From contig DHEH01000013.1 of the NCBI GenBank assembly GCA_002399785.1, positions 1 to 48,240 of the forward strand: 48,240 nucleotides of DNA, in the 5' to 3' direction. The stretch is from Caryophanales bacterium UBA4855. Lineage in GTDB: Bacteria; Bacillota_I; Bacilli_A; RFN20; CAG-826. The notes under the pieces are model-generated. The model did not search any database. It worked only from the letters and a program-made list of their open reading frames with translations, and was not told the origin of the DNA. The position numbers and the translations under genes are program-made. This document shows, piece after piece, positions 34,066 to 43,594 of the stretch (position 1 is the first letter of the stretch; each line of letters starts with the position of its first letter).

Positions 34066-35733
34066 ATGAAACAAACAAATTGGTATAAAAATTCCGTTAT
34101 TTATCAAATTTATCCAAAATCTTTTTGCGATAAAAATGGTGATGGAATTGGCGACATTAAGGGCATAATTTCGAAATTAGATTACTTACAACAATTAGGT
34201 GTTAATTGTGTGTGGCTTTCACCTGTTTACGATTCACCACAAGAAGATAACGGATATGATATCAGTAACTACAAAACAATTTATGCTCCATACGGAACAA
34301 TGGATGATTTTAAAGAAATGCTGGATGGGATGCATAAACGTGGAATTAGATTAATAATGGATTTAGTCGTTAATCATACTTCAAGTGAACATAATTGGTT
34401 CAAAGAAGCTATTAAAAATCCTAATTCAAAATATAGGGATTACTATATTATTAAAAAAGGAAAGAATCATGGTAAAAAAGCCCCAACTAATTGGAGTGGA
34501 TTTTTTGGCGGCAGTACTTGGGAAAGAATTGGAGATAGCGAAGATTATTATTTACATTTATTCGCTAAAGGACAACCTGATCTAAATTGGGAAAATCCTG
34601 AACTTAGAGAAGAGATAAAAGATGTTTTGCGTTTTTGGCTTGATATGGGTGTTGATGGTTTTAGATGTGATGTGATTACATTAATTAGTAAAACTCAAAC
34701 ATTTAAATCCTCTTTTCCTAAAATTGCTTTAACTGGTTCTAAGAATTTTATAAATGGACCTAAATTGCATCAATATCTTCATGAATTGTATAAAGATGTT
34801 TTAAGTAATTATGATTGTATGACAGTTGGTGAAACTGTTTTATCTAATATAGATCAAGCTATATTGCTTGTTGAACCTGAAAGACAAGAATTAAGTATGG
34901 TCTTCAATTTTGACCATACAGACACCGATAATTTTATGGGTATAAAATATTTGTACCGCAAATTTAAATTAAAAAGATTGAAGAAAGTTTTTGGTCATTG
35001 GCAAAACGGAATGCATAATATTGGTTGGAATTCTTTATTTTTAGAAAACCATGATCAAAGAAGATGTGTTGGAAGATTTGGAACACGCGACGATACTGAG
35101 TTTCGTGAAGTATCATCAAAAATGTTGGGAACAATGTACTTTTTCTTGCAGGGAACACCATTTATTTATGAAGGCCAAGAAATTGGCATGACTAATCCTC
35201 ACTTTAAATCAATCGACGAAACGATCGATATTGAGATTCGTAATATGAATAATATGGCTAAGAAAAACATTTTCCTTAGACCTATTATTCGCACTCATAT
35301 GCTTGATGTTACTAGAGATAATGCAAGAACTCCTATGCAATGGGATGATTCAGTAAATGCTGGTTTTTCCAATGTAAAACCTTGGTTAAATGTTTGCTCA
35401 AATTACAAAACCATCAATACTATAGAAGCTATTAAAGATAAGAGTTCTGTTTTCTATTATTATAAATCACTGATTGATCTAAGACTTGATAATGATGTCA
35501 TTCGTGATGGAATTTACGAAGAAATTAAAGTTGGTGGCAATAGCGTTTACGCTTATAAAAGAATTTTGAAAAACAAAGAATATTTAATTATTTGTTCTTT
35601 TAAAGATAGAGATGTTAAATTTAAATATTTGAATAAACTTCAGGGATATAATCTTGTGTTATCAAATTACAATAATCATAATACCGATAAATTATATCCT
35701 TACGAAGCTAGAGTTTATTATAAAGAAAGGTAA
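34066..35733 (+). CDS. GH13 alpha-glucosidase, oligo-1,6-glucosidase type
   Basis: Cytoplasmic (beta/alpha)8 glycosidase of the oligo-1,6-glucosidase/MalL group. It begins NWYKNSVIYQIYPKSFCDKNGDGIGD, with the calcium-site aspartates, and has the catalytic triad D202 (GFRCDV), E256 (TVGET) and D330 (ENHDQ). Length 555 is normal. No signal peptide, so its substrate must be imported. GH1 follows after 3 bp. Substrate may be isomaltose, sucrose or similar alpha-glucosides; the sequence alone does not decide. Confidence 0.93.
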   Translation: MKQTNWYKNSVIYQIYPKSFCDKNGDGIGDIKGIISKLDYLQQLGVNCVWLSPVYDSPQEDNGYDISNYKTIYAPYGTMDDFKEMLDGMHKRGIRLIMDLVVNHTSSEHNWFKEAIKNPNSKYRDYYIIKKGKNHGKKAPTNWSGFFGGSTWERIGDSEDYYLHLFAKGQPDLNWENPELREEIKDVLRFWLDMGVDGFRCDVITLISKTQTFKSSFPKIALTGSKNFINGPKLHQYLHELYKDVLSNYDCMTVGETVLSNIDQAILLVEPERQELSMVFNFDHTDTDNFMGIKYLYRKFKLKRLKKVFGHWQNGMHNIGWNSLFLENHDQRRCVGRFGTRDDTEFREVSSKMLGTMYFFLQGTPFIYEGQEIGMTNPHFKSIDETIDIEIRNMNNMAKKNIFLRPIIRTHMLDVTRDNARTPMQWDDSVNAGFSNVKPWLNVCSNYKTINTIEAIKDKSSVFYYYKSLIDLRLDNDVIRDGIYEEIKVGGNSVYAYKRILKNKEYLIICSFKDRDVKFKYLNKLQGYNLVLSNYNNHNTDKLYPYEARVYYKER

Positions 35734-35736
35734 AGT

Positions 35737-36990
35737 ATGAAAGAATTTAAATTAAATCCTAATATGCTTTTAGGTGTTGCAACAGCTGCTACTCAGATTG
35801 AGGGAGGTTGTGAAAACACTAATTGGTACAATTGGAGTAAAAATGGTGATAAAACTAAAGATAATAGTTCACCTATTATTGCCAATATGCATTACAAAAA
35901 CTATGTTGAAGATATTGATTTAATGAAAAAGATGGGTTTTCAAACTTATCGTTTTAGTATTGAGTGGGCACGAATTGAACCTACTGAGGGTGTTTTTGAT
36001 GAAGATGCAATAAACCATTATAAGGATGAAATTCAAAGATTAATTGATAATGGAATATTACCTTTAGTGACTTTACATCATTTTTCTAATCCCATATGGT
36101 TTGAAAATAAAGGTGGTTTTTTGAATAAAGAATCACCAGAAATATTTGCTCGTTTTGTAGAATATGTTGTTGCTGCTTTTAAAGGTTTAGTAAAAGAATA
36201 TTGTACGATTAATGAACCTAATGTTTATGCAGTCAATTGTTATCTTTTTGGTGAATGGTTGAATGAAGAAAAATCCATCAAAAAGACCTGCAAATGCGTA
36301 ACCAATTTAGCAAAAGCGCATATTTTAGCTTATAAAAAAATTAAAGAAATTGACGCAACTACTATCGTTGGTTTTGCTAATCATATTCAATATTTTAAAC
36401 CAAAAAATAAATATAATCTTTTCTATAAATTTGAAGCTTTTTTATTTTCAAGATATTTTAACGATGCGATTACCAAAGCGATGGCTTATGGAAAATTTAT
36501 TTTTCCTTTAGGTTTTGTTGGTCATAAAAAAGGAAAATTTTATGATTTTATGGGAATTAATTATTACCAAACAAACTTAGTGTCACATTTTAAATTTGCT
36601 CCTGATCCTAAAATGCCTCTTAATGATTTAGGATGGGCTTTAGAACCTGAGGGAATTAGAATTGTTTGTGAAAAATTTCACAAACAGTATAAATGTCCAA
36701 TTTATATTACAGAAAACGGAACTGCAGACAAAGATGATAAATTTAGAGCTCAATATATTTATGATCATTTATTTAAAATTCATGATTTAGATTATGTTAC
36801 ACGTTATTATCATTGGACGTTCACGGATAATCGGGAGTGGAAAGAGGGGATGAGTGCTCGCTTCGGATTAATTGCTTTTGATGCAAAAACCCTTGCAAAG
36901 ACCCCTCGAAATAGTGGTATTTTCTATTCTTCTATTATTAAAAATAGAGGGGTAGTGCAAAAAGATATTGAAAAATTTTTAGAAAAATAG
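35737..36990 (+). CDS. GH1 beta-glucosidase-type glycosidase
   Basis: Retaining (beta/alpha)8 beta-glycosidase. The acid/base is E160 in CTINEPN and the nucleophile E326 in IYITENG; VTLHHFSNPIWF and the C-terminal WTFTDNREWKEGMSARFGL are conserved. The last motif lacks the Ser-Lys-Tyr phosphate-binding pattern of 6-phospho enzymes, so free beta-glycosides are expected, in line with the neighbouring symporter and the lack of a PTS. At 417 residues it is about 30 shorter than usual. It carries one 17-bp motif (36883-36899). Confidence 0.9.
   Translation: MKEFKLNPNMLLGVATAATQIEGGCENTNWYNWSKNGDKTKDNSSPIIANMHYKNYVEDIDLMKKMGFQTYRFSIEWARIEPTEGVFDEDAINHYKDEIQRLIDNGILPLVTLHHFSNPIWFENKGGFLNKESPEIFARFVEYVVAAFKGLVKEYCTINEPNVYAVNCYLFGEWLNEEKSIKKTCKCVTNLAKAHILAYKKIKEIDATTIVGFANHIQYFKPKNKYNLFYKFEAFLFSRYFNDAITKAMAYGKFIFPLGFVGHKKGKFYDFMGINYYQTNLVSHFKFAPDPKMPLNDLGWALEPEGIRIVCEKFHKQYKCPIYITENGTADKDDKFRAQYIYDHLFKIHDLDYVTRYYHWTFTDNREWKEGMSARFGLIAFDAKTLAKTPRNSGIFYSSIIKNRGVVQKDIEKFLEK
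36883..36899 (-). repeat. Dispersed 17-bp motif, copy 9
   Basis: TTTGCAAGGGTTTTTGC on the minus strand, in the GH1 gene, antisense. Confidence 0.7.
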
Positions 36991-37004
36991 AAAGGGGATT
37001 TTTT

Positions 37005-38612
37005 ATGAAATTTTTTGCAACGTACGATGGCGACAAAGTGCCAAAGAAAACGAAATGGATTTATTCTGTTTCGGCTGTAGGAAGAGATGCAAGCTATGCT
37101 CTTGTGTCATTATTCTTACTGACGTTTATCCAATTTAGTGGAGTTTTAACACCTGCTGGAAGCACAATTGATGCTGGTGAATATGCAGCAATGTTTGCTG
37201 TCATTTCCGCTTTAGTTATTGGATACAGGATTTTTGATGCTTTAAACGATCCATTCATGGGAGTTTTGATTGAGAAAGTTCACTCAAAATTCGGAAAATA
37301 TAAACCGTGGATTTTGATTGGTTGTTTAACCAATAGTCTTGTTGTTTTTTGTTTATTTTGTGTTCCTCAATGGATTCCTGCTTTACAAGGTTGGGGATAT
37401 GTTGGTTGGTTTGCTTGCTTCTATTTATTATGGGGCTTAACGTTTACAATGAATGATGTTGCTTATTGGGCAATGTTACCAAGTTTAACTAGCGACGAAA
37501 AAGAAAGAACATCAGTTACAACCTTGATGCAAATTTTCTGTTCAGTTGGTCAATTTGCTGTTGCTGGATTAACCCCAATATTAAGCGGTACATTTGGTTA
37601 TCAAAAAACTTATACATGGGTAACCTTGCTTGTTATTGCTGCTTTTATGATTTTACAAATTGTTTTATTCTTCTTTACTAAAGAACATACTAGAGATGTT
37701 GAAGCTGAAAAAACTCATAAACCTCCTCAATTCAAAGATATGTTCTCCATTTTAAAACATAATGATCAAGCTAGATGGTCAACAATTATTATCTTAATTT
37801 ATTATATTGCTTCTGGCATTTTAAATGCGTTAGGAGTCAATTATTTCTATTTTGCAGTTAATTTCACCTCAGGAAGTGCTGCAATGACTTACTTTACAAT
37901 TGTATATGGATTAGGTGTTATTATATCAACTTTCTTATTTCCTACATTATCGAAGAAATTTACTAGAGCCCAATTACTTCGTTTTTGTATAATTTTAACG
38001 ACTATTGGTTATTGTGCTTTCTTTATTTATGGTTTACCAATTGGAAACGGCAACTATTTATCGGCTAATCCTTTAAATAGCGATGGTAGTTTAAATATTC
38101 TTTATTTGATTCCTTTAATATTAATTGGATTATGTATTTTCTTTGCTCAAGGTTTAATTGGTTTAATTTTAGTTATGCAAAATGCTAATACAATTGAATA
38201 TAATGAGTGGAAATTTAAAGAAAGAAAAGAATCTGTTATCTTTTCACTTAGATCTTTAAATGCTAAATTATCGAGCGCTGTTCAACAAGCGGTTTTATAC
38301 ATTTTCTTAGCTTCGGCTTCCCTTATGGGCGTCGTTTCTCAATTATCAACTTATCAACAACAATTAGCGATGGGAACAATTACTTCTGAAGTTGCAAATA
38401 GTTCATCAAATGCTTTTATTTCTAGTAATGTTGAAATGTGGCAAGTTATTGTTTATAAAATTGGGGTTTGTATTGTTCCAGTAATTTTACTTATTGTTGC
38501 TTATATTTTGATTAAAAAATTCTATAAGATTGACGAAAAAATGTATAACAACATGGTTAAAGAAATTAATGAGAGAAAAGAAACCGCTAAACAAGAAAGT
38601 CTCAACAAATAA
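37005..38612 (+). CDS. GPH-type sugar:cation symporter (MFS)
   Basis: Twelve-helix transporter of the glycoside-pentoside-hexuronide family (MelB/XynP type), 535 residues. Family features: YSVSAVGRDASYALVSLFLLTFI, RIFDALNDPFMGVLIE, KYKPWILIG, and YNEWKFKERKESVIFSLRSLNAKLSSAVQQA in the second half. It begins with AAAGGGG 9 bp ahead of the ATG and sits in a tight operon with three glycosidases, so it should import unphosphorylated oligosaccharides such as raffinose-type or mixed-linkage sugars. Confidence 0.92.
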   Translation: MKFFATYDGDKVPKKTKWIYSVSAVGRDASYALVSLFLLTFIQFSGVLTPAGSTIDAGEYAAMFAVISALVIGYRIFDALNDPFMGVLIEKVHSKFGKYKPWILIGCLTNSLVVFCLFCVPQWIPALQGWGYVGWFACFYLLWGLTFTMNDVAYWAMLPSLTSDEKERTSVTTLMQIFCSVGQFAVAGLTPILSGTFGYQKTYTWVTLLVIAAFMILQIVLFFFTKEHTRDVEAEKTHKPPQFKDMFSILKHNDQARWSTIIILIYYIASGILNALGVNYFYFAVNFTSGSAAMTYFTIVYGLGVIISTFLFPTLSKKFTRAQLLRFCIILTTIGYCAFFIYGLPIGNGNYLSANPLNSDGSLNILYLIPLILIGLCIFFAQGLIGLILVMQNANTIEYNEWKFKERKESVIFSLRSLNAKLSSAVQQAVLYIFLASASLMGVVSQLSTYQQQLAMGTITSEVANSSSNAFISSNVEMWQVIVYKIGVCIVPVILLIVAYILIKKFYKIDEKMYNNMVKEINERKETAKQESLNK

Positions 38613-38614
38613 TT

Positions 38615-40936
38615 ATGATTACTTGTCAAAATAACATATTTAAAATTGACACATTAAATACTACTTACTTAATAAGAATTAATAGTCATAAGCATGTAAT
38701 TAGCGAATATTATGGATCAAAAATTGATTCACAAGATAATTATGCTTTTAGTGAAGAAACTATCAAATATCCTGCTGGCTCTTCAATTGCTTATGACGAA
38801 TCGGATTCGCAATATTCTTTAGATATGCAATGTTTAGAAATCTCTTCTATTGGTAAAGGAGATTATAAAGAACCATCAATTGTTATTAAGTGTGATGAAG
38901 GATATGTTTTAGACTTATGCTATCAAAATTATAAGATCCAAAAATATGTTCCTGATAAATCTCTTCCTTATTTAAGAAAAGCAGATCTTGATGAGTTAAT
39001 TATTGAAACGATGGATTCTACGAATGGAGTTTTGGTTGAATTACATTATGTTTGTGATGTCGATGATGATGTAATTATTAGAAACATTATTGTTAAACCA
39101 ACAAAAAAGAAAATTCATTTATTGAAAGCTAGTTCAATGCAATTAGAGATGCCAAATCAAGACTTTACTTTGGTATCGACTTACGGAACTTGGGGTAGTG
39201 AAAATAATATTGATGAGATGCCTTTAAAGCACGGAATCTTTAAAATTGATTCAAAAACTGGCGCTTCATCAAATCGTCACAATCCTTTCTTTATGTTAAA
39301 AGAAGGGGGATCTACAGGAGTTTTCGGAAATGTTTATGCTTTTAATTTAATGTATAGTGGCAATCATGAAGAAATAATTGAGTTATCAACTTTTGATAAA
39401 GTAAGAATCCAAAACGGAATCAATTCATTTTGTTTTGATTTTGAACTTAAAAAAGGCGACAAATTTGTTACTCCTTTAAGCGTAATGACTTTTTCATCTA
39501 AAGGCAGTAATGGTGCCTCTATTAATATGCATCATTTTGTTGAAAATTTTGTAATTAAGGATAAAGTGAAAGTGGCTCCCATTGTTATAAACAATTGGGA
39601 AGCCACTTTCTTTGACTTCAATGCAACTAAATTAAGATCAATTATTCGTAATGCTTCAAAACAAGGTATGGAGATGTTTGTTCTTGATGATGGCTGGTTT
39701 TCAACAAGAAATAATGACCATAGTGGACTTGGTGATTACGATGTAAATACTAAAAAGATTCCTGGTGGTTTAAATAGAATAGCAAATTATGCTAAAAAAC
39801 ATAAAATGAAATTTGGTTTATGGTTTGAACCGGAGATGGTCAATGAAGACTCGAGATTATTTCGCCTTCATAGTGATTGGATTATTAAATGTAAAGATCG
39901 CACACCATCAAAAGGTAGAAACCAATATGTTTTAAATTTATCAAGAAAAGATGTTCAAGATTATATTATAGAAAATGTTTCTAAAGTACTACATTCTTCA
40001 GATATTTCATATATTAAATGGGATATGAATCGCCATATGAGCGACGTAGGAACTTTAAATTATGATAGTGGTGAAATGTTTCATCGCTATATGCTTGGCT
40101 TATATCGAGTGTTTGATGAAATTACTTCCGAATTTCCTAATATTTATTATGAAGGTTGCTCAAGTGGTGGCAATCGTTTCGATTTAGGAATTCTAAATTA
40201 TTTTGATCAAATATGGACAAGCGATGATACTGATGCTTACGAAAGAATTAAGATTCAATCCGGAACAAGTTTAGGCTATCCATTAAGGTGCATCTCAAAC
40301 CATGTTTCAACCTCTCCTTCAAATTCAGTATTAAGAAATACGCCATTAGATACTAGAATCAATGTGGCTTTATTTGGTTCATACGGTTTTGAATTAGATT
40401 TAACAAAAAATTACCCAATTGAAGATAAAAATATCGCTGAATCAATTAAGTTTTATAAGAAATATCGTCTTTTAATTAGAGACGGAGATTTTTATCAGTT
40501 AAAGAATATTAATAAAGACGGATATGCTCTTTGGCTAGTTGTAAATAAAGAAAAGAGTGAGGCTTTACTAGGGTATTTTCAAGGTTTGAACAAAATGAAC
40601 CGGGGAACTGAGACTATTAATTTAATTGGTTTAGACCCAAATTCTGATTATCAATTCACTACAAGAAAGCAAATTTTGAATTATCAAACTTTCGGTAGTC
40701 TAGTTCATCAAGCTATTAAAATTAAATTTAATGAGCGTGGACCTTTATTTACTGCTTTGACAAAACGAATTGGGATGGATGGTGAAAAAGAAAATTATAT
40801 TATCGGTGGAAAAGCTTTAATGTCAGGTGCTTTAAAATTAGATAATAAGTGGATTGGGACTGGCGTTGGAAGTGATACTCGTACTATGCCTGATTTTGCG
40901 AGTAGAGTGTATGTTATTAAAAAAGTTAAAATTTAA
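38615..40936 (+). CDS. GH36 alpha-galactosidase
   Basis: The protein has an N-terminal beta-sandwich (about 1-320), a TIM barrel and a C-terminal domain, 773 residues, near the family's 730-750. Nucleophile D470 lies in IKWDMNRHMSD and the acid/base aspartate in WTSDDTD (D537 or D538); MFVLDDGWF and LWFEPEMV are conserved barrel motifs. It begins 2 bp after the transporter gene and has no signal peptide, so it cuts alpha-galactosides in the cytoplasm. Confidence 0.94.
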   Translation: MITCQNNIFKIDTLNTTYLIRINSHKHVISEYYGSKIDSQDNYAFSEETIKYPAGSSIAYDESDSQYSLDMQCLEISSIGKGDYKEPSIVIKCDEGYVLDLCYQNYKIQKYVPDKSLPYLRKADLDELIIETMDSTNGVLVELHYVCDVDDDVIIRNIIVKPTKKKIHLLKASSMQLEMPNQDFTLVSTYGTWGSENNIDEMPLKHGIFKIDSKTGASSNRHNPFFMLKEGGSTGVFGNVYAFNLMYSGNHEEIIELSTFDKVRIQNGINSFCFDFELKKGDKFVTPLSVMTFSSKGSNGASINMHHFVENFVIKDKVKVAPIVINNWEATFFDFNATKLRSIIRNASKQGMEMFVLDDGWFSTRNNDHSGLGDYDVNTKKIPGGLNRIANYAKKHKMKFGLWFEPEMVNEDSRLFRLHSDWIIKCKDRTPSKGRNQYVLNLSRKDVQDYIIENVSKVLHSSDISYIKWDMNRHMSDVGTLNYDSGEMFHRYMLGLYRVFDEITSEFPNIYYEGCSSGGNRFDLGILNYFDQIWTSDDTDAYERIKIQSGTSLGYPLRCISNHVSTSPSNSVLRNTPLDTRINVALFGSYGFELDLTKNYPIEDKNIAESIKFYKKYRLLIRDGDFYQLKNINKDGYALWLVVNKEKSEALLGYFQGLNKMNRGTETINLIGLDPNSDYQFTTRKQILNYQTFGSLVHQAIKIKFNERGPLFTALTKRIGMDGEKENYIIGGKALMSGALKLDNKWIGTGVGSDTRTMPDFASRVYVIKKVKI

Positions 40937-40995
40937 TGCAAATTTATTCAAATAGTAATTAAGTGCTATATAATAAATAAAAAGGGGAATTTCAT

Positions 40996-41868
40996 ATGTC
41001 AAAAAGTAAAGTTTATTTCATTAAAGAGATTACACCAGATAATATTGTTAAAGCTTATAAAGCGTTAGGAATTGAATTAAAAGACAAAGTTGCTGTTAAG
41101 GTTCATAGTGGAGAAGAAGGAAATCAAAATTACCTTCACCCAGAAATGTTTAAACCAATGGTTGATTTTGTTCGTGGAACAGTTGTTGAATGTAACACTG
41201 CTTATCCTGGAATGAGAGATACAACTGAAAAACATATAAAACTTATGAAAGATCATGGATGGTCAAAATTTTATGATGTTGATATTTTGGATTCAACTGG
41301 ACCAGATTTAGAATTAAAAGTTCAAAAACCACTGCAAATCCCCGTTAATTTTGTTGGAAAGGATATTTCTAAATATGATTCATTGTTAGTTTTATCTCAT
41401 TTTAAAGGTCATCCAATGGGTGGATTTGGAGGCGCACTTAAACAACTTTCTATTGGTTGCGCATCAAGTTTTGGTAAAAAATATATTCATGGAGCCGGTA
41501 ATACTCAAGGCAATTATTTTGAAACTGAACAAGATAAATTTTTAGAGTCGATGGTTGATGCTGCCGAAACTGTTGTTAATTATTTTAAAGGTAGAACAGC
41601 ATATGTATCGGTTATGAAAAATATATCAGTTGATTGTGATTGCTGCGCTGAAGCTGAAGATCCTTGTATGGGAGATATGGGAATTGTTGCTTCTTTAGAT
41701 CCTGTCGCTATTGATCAAGCATGTGTTGATTTTGTTTATCATTCTAAAGATCATGGTAAAGATCATTTGATTCATAGAATTGAGAAATTGCATGGTTTAC
41801 ATACAATTGATATGGCTGCAAAAGTTGGTATTGGTTCTAAAGATTACGAATTAATCGAAATAAAATAA
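40996..41868 (+). CDS. DUF362 domain protein
   Basis: The 290 residues match the DUF362 core: VAVKVHSGEEGNQNYLHPEMFKPMVDFV, HFKGHPMGGFGGALKQLSIGCAS and the end LDPVAIDQACVDFVY. The 2[4Fe-4S] ferredoxin segment found in many relatives is missing; a cysteine cluster DCDCCAEAEDPC (about 213-224) may bind a metal or cluster. Function unknown. It has its own -10 (TATAAT, 40969-40974) and AAAGGGG site and is followed by a terminator, so it is a single-gene unit. Confidence 0.85.
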   Translation: MSKSKVYFIKEITPDNIVKAYKALGIELKDKVAVKVHSGEEGNQNYLHPEMFKPMVDFVRGTVVECNTAYPGMRDTTEKHIKLMKDHGWSKFYDVDILDSTGPDLELKVQKPLQIPVNFVGKDISKYDSLLVLSHFKGHPMGGFGGALKQLSIGCASSFGKKYIHGAGNTQGNYFETEQDKFLESMVDAAETVVNYFKGRTAYVSVMKNISVDCDCCAEAEDPCMGDMGIVASLDPVAIDQACVDFVYHSKDHGKDHLIHRIEKLHGLHTIDMAAKVGIGSKDYELIEIK

Positions 41869-41897
41869 AAAAGTGTTGCTATTGGCAACATTTTTTT
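41866..41897 (+). terminator. Intrinsic terminator after the DUF362 gene
   Basis: TGTTGC (41874-41879) pairs with GCAACA (41885-41890) around TATTG, with A-rich DNA before and T7 after. It overlaps the last bases of the stop codon region. Confidence 0.88.
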
Positions 41898-41913
41898 AAT
41901 GGTTATATTTTCT

Positions 41914-41927
41914 TGGTAATATATAAT
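41914..41927 (+). promoter_or_regulatory. Promoter -10 region of the CmpB-like gene and upp
   Basis: Two overlapping -10 candidates, TG-G-TAATAT (41914-41922) and TATAAT (41922-41927), follow the DUF362 terminator. GGAAGGG lies just before the ATG at 41943, giving a short leader. Confidence 0.55.
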
Positions 41928-41942
41928 TAGGAAGGGTTACTT

Positions 41943-42938
41943 ATGATATTAATAAATTTAACAGGTTATACAATTAATATTGATCCATATGGACCATTTG
42001 GCATGTTTTTATCTTATTTAATGCTTTTTATTATTGGCTCTTTCCTTGGTTATATTGTTGAAGTATTTTTTAGAAGATTTGTTTCAATGCATAAGTGGAT
42101 TAATCCAGGATTTTTAAAAGGACCATGTCTTCCTTTATATGGTTTTGGATTATGTGCTTTACATTTTTGTTCAGATTATGGTTTTCGTTTATTGTTAGAT
42201 GCTAATGATCCAATGGCAAATAATTCATTTTACGGAATAAAAATGTACGATGAAAATGGTGTGATGACTTTGTTTTCGACTACCGGATCATTACCATTTT
42301 GGGCAGTTAGTATCATTGTTATCTTAGTCATTGGTATTTTAATTACTTTAATTGAATTTATTGCAGGGTTAATTTTTGTTAAAGGAATGCAAATTCAATT
42401 GTGGGATTATTCTAAATTAAAAGGAAATATTTTAGGTGTAATTTGCCCTTTATTTTCAGTTATTTGGACTGCTGTTGGTGCAATTTATTGGTTTGGATTA
42501 AGACCAATATTTAGTGCTTTATTATTTACTGCTTTACCACATACATGGGGAATTACTTTTCTAATTGGAGCAGCGTATGCTATATTAATTGTCGACTTAG
42601 TTGCTTCTATTAAATTATCCTTTAAGGTTAGAGGTGAAGCCATTAATAGTCATAAAATTGTTGATTTTGAAAAATTGAAATTAAGCTTTAAAACATCAAA
42701 AGCAAAAAGCGATAAATTAATTTCGTTTAAAGAATCAATAAACCAATCTTTTGCTCCGTTAAATAGTAAGTTATATAAACTTTATAATAAAGCAAAAGCT
42801 CATATGTATATTAATAATGAACTTCCTGAAAAACAAAATTCTTCTGAAACACCAAGAATTATTGCTGAAAATATGGAAAAAAATAAGGAAAATAACGCTA
42901 ACAGCGATATTGATAAAACAACTAAGGAGGAAAAGTAA
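41943..42938 (+). CDS. CmpB-like putative ABC transporter permease (PF06541 type)
   Basis: The N-terminal two thirds hold five to six hydrophobic helices with the family pattern IIGSFLGYIVEVFFRRFVSMHKWINPGFLKGPCLPLYGFG (about 30-70). The family is named as putative ABC permease but the function is not proven. The C-terminal third (about 235-331) is a charged cytoplasmic tail, Lys/Glu/Asn-rich. upp starts at the next base, so both are surely co-transcribed, without a clear functional link. Confidence 0.75.
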   Translation: MILINLTGYTINIDPYGPFGMFLSYLMLFIIGSFLGYIVEVFFRRFVSMHKWINPGFLKGPCLPLYGFGLCALHFCSDYGFRLLLDANDPMANNSFYGIKMYDENGVMTLFSTTGSLPFWAVSIIVILVIGILITLIEFIAGLIFVKGMQIQLWDYSKLKGNILGVICPLFSVIWTAVGAIYWFGLRPIFSALLFTALPHTWGITFLIGAAYAILIVDLVASIKLSFKVRGEAINSHKIVDFEKLKLSFKTSKAKSDKLISFKESINQSFAPLNSKLYKLYNKAKAHMYINNELPEKQNSSETPRIIAENMEKNKENNANSDIDKTTKEEK

Positions 42939-43565
42939 ATGTTGCATGTTGTAAATCATCCGTTAATTACGATGAAGTTGAATTTTATGAGAGACGTTAA
43001 TACCACTTCTAAAGATTTTAGGACCTTATTGGACGAAATTAGTTCTCTTATGACTTATGAGGTTTTTAAAGATTTAAAACTTAAACCAACTGATAAAAAA
43101 ATAACAACCCCAACTGGAGCCATTATTGACAAAATGGACATCGATGAAGATATAGTTATTGTTCCAATTTTACGAGCTGGAATCGGTATGAGCAATGGTG
43201 TAGTAAATATGCTTCCAACTGCAAAGATTGGTCATATTGGATTGTATAGAGATGAAAAAACATTGCAACCAGTGGAATATTTTTGCAAAATGCCAAAAGT
43301 TCCAAATCCATTAGTTGTTCTTTGTGATCCAATGTTAGCAACTGGAGGAAGCGCATGTGACGCTATTAAAATTTTACATAAAAAGGGATTTAATAATATT
43401 AGATTATTATGTTTAGTTGGGGCTCCTGAAGGAATCAAGAAAGTAACAACTGAATATCCAGAAGTCGAATTATATTTAGCCGCTGTTGATGAAAGATTAA
43501 ACGAAAAAGGTTATATTCTTCCTGGTCTTGGCGATGCTGGCGATAGAATATTTGGTACATTATAA
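42939..43565 (+). CDS. upp: Uracil phosphoribosyltransferase
   Basis: Upp salvages uracil to UMP. The PRPP-binding motif is VLCDPMLATGGSACDAI (about 127-143), preceded by VPILRAGIGMSNG and followed by the uracil-binding end GYILPGLGDAGDRIFGT. Length 208 is normal. AAGGAGG lies in the end of the preceding gene. It ends at a bidirectional terminator shared with the sirtuin gene. Confidence 0.97.
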   Translation: MLHVVNHPLITMKLNFMRDVNTTSKDFRTLLDEISSLMTYEVFKDLKLKPTDKKITTPTGAIIDKMDIDEDIVIVPILRAGIGMSNGVVNMLPTAKIGHIGLYRDEKTLQPVEYFCKMPKVPNPLVVLCDPMLATGGSACDAIKILHKKGFNNIRLLCLVGAPEGIKKVTTEYPEVELYLAAVDERLNEKGYILPGLGDAGDRIFGTL

Positions 43566-43594
43566 AAAAACAAGTACATAAGTGCTTGTTTTTT
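43565..43594. terminator. Bidirectional terminator between upp and the sirtuin gene
   Basis: AAAAAACAAGTAC (43565-43577) pairs with GTGCTTGTTTTTT (43582-43594) with one G-U pair, loop ATAA. With A6 on one side and T6 on the other it can stop transcription from both converging genes. Confidence 0.92.

Noticed and set aside
36991..37010. Extra motif copy at the GPH gene (AAAGGGGATTTTTTATG)
   Set aside because: It lacks the TTTGCA half and is explained by the Shine-Dalgarno site.
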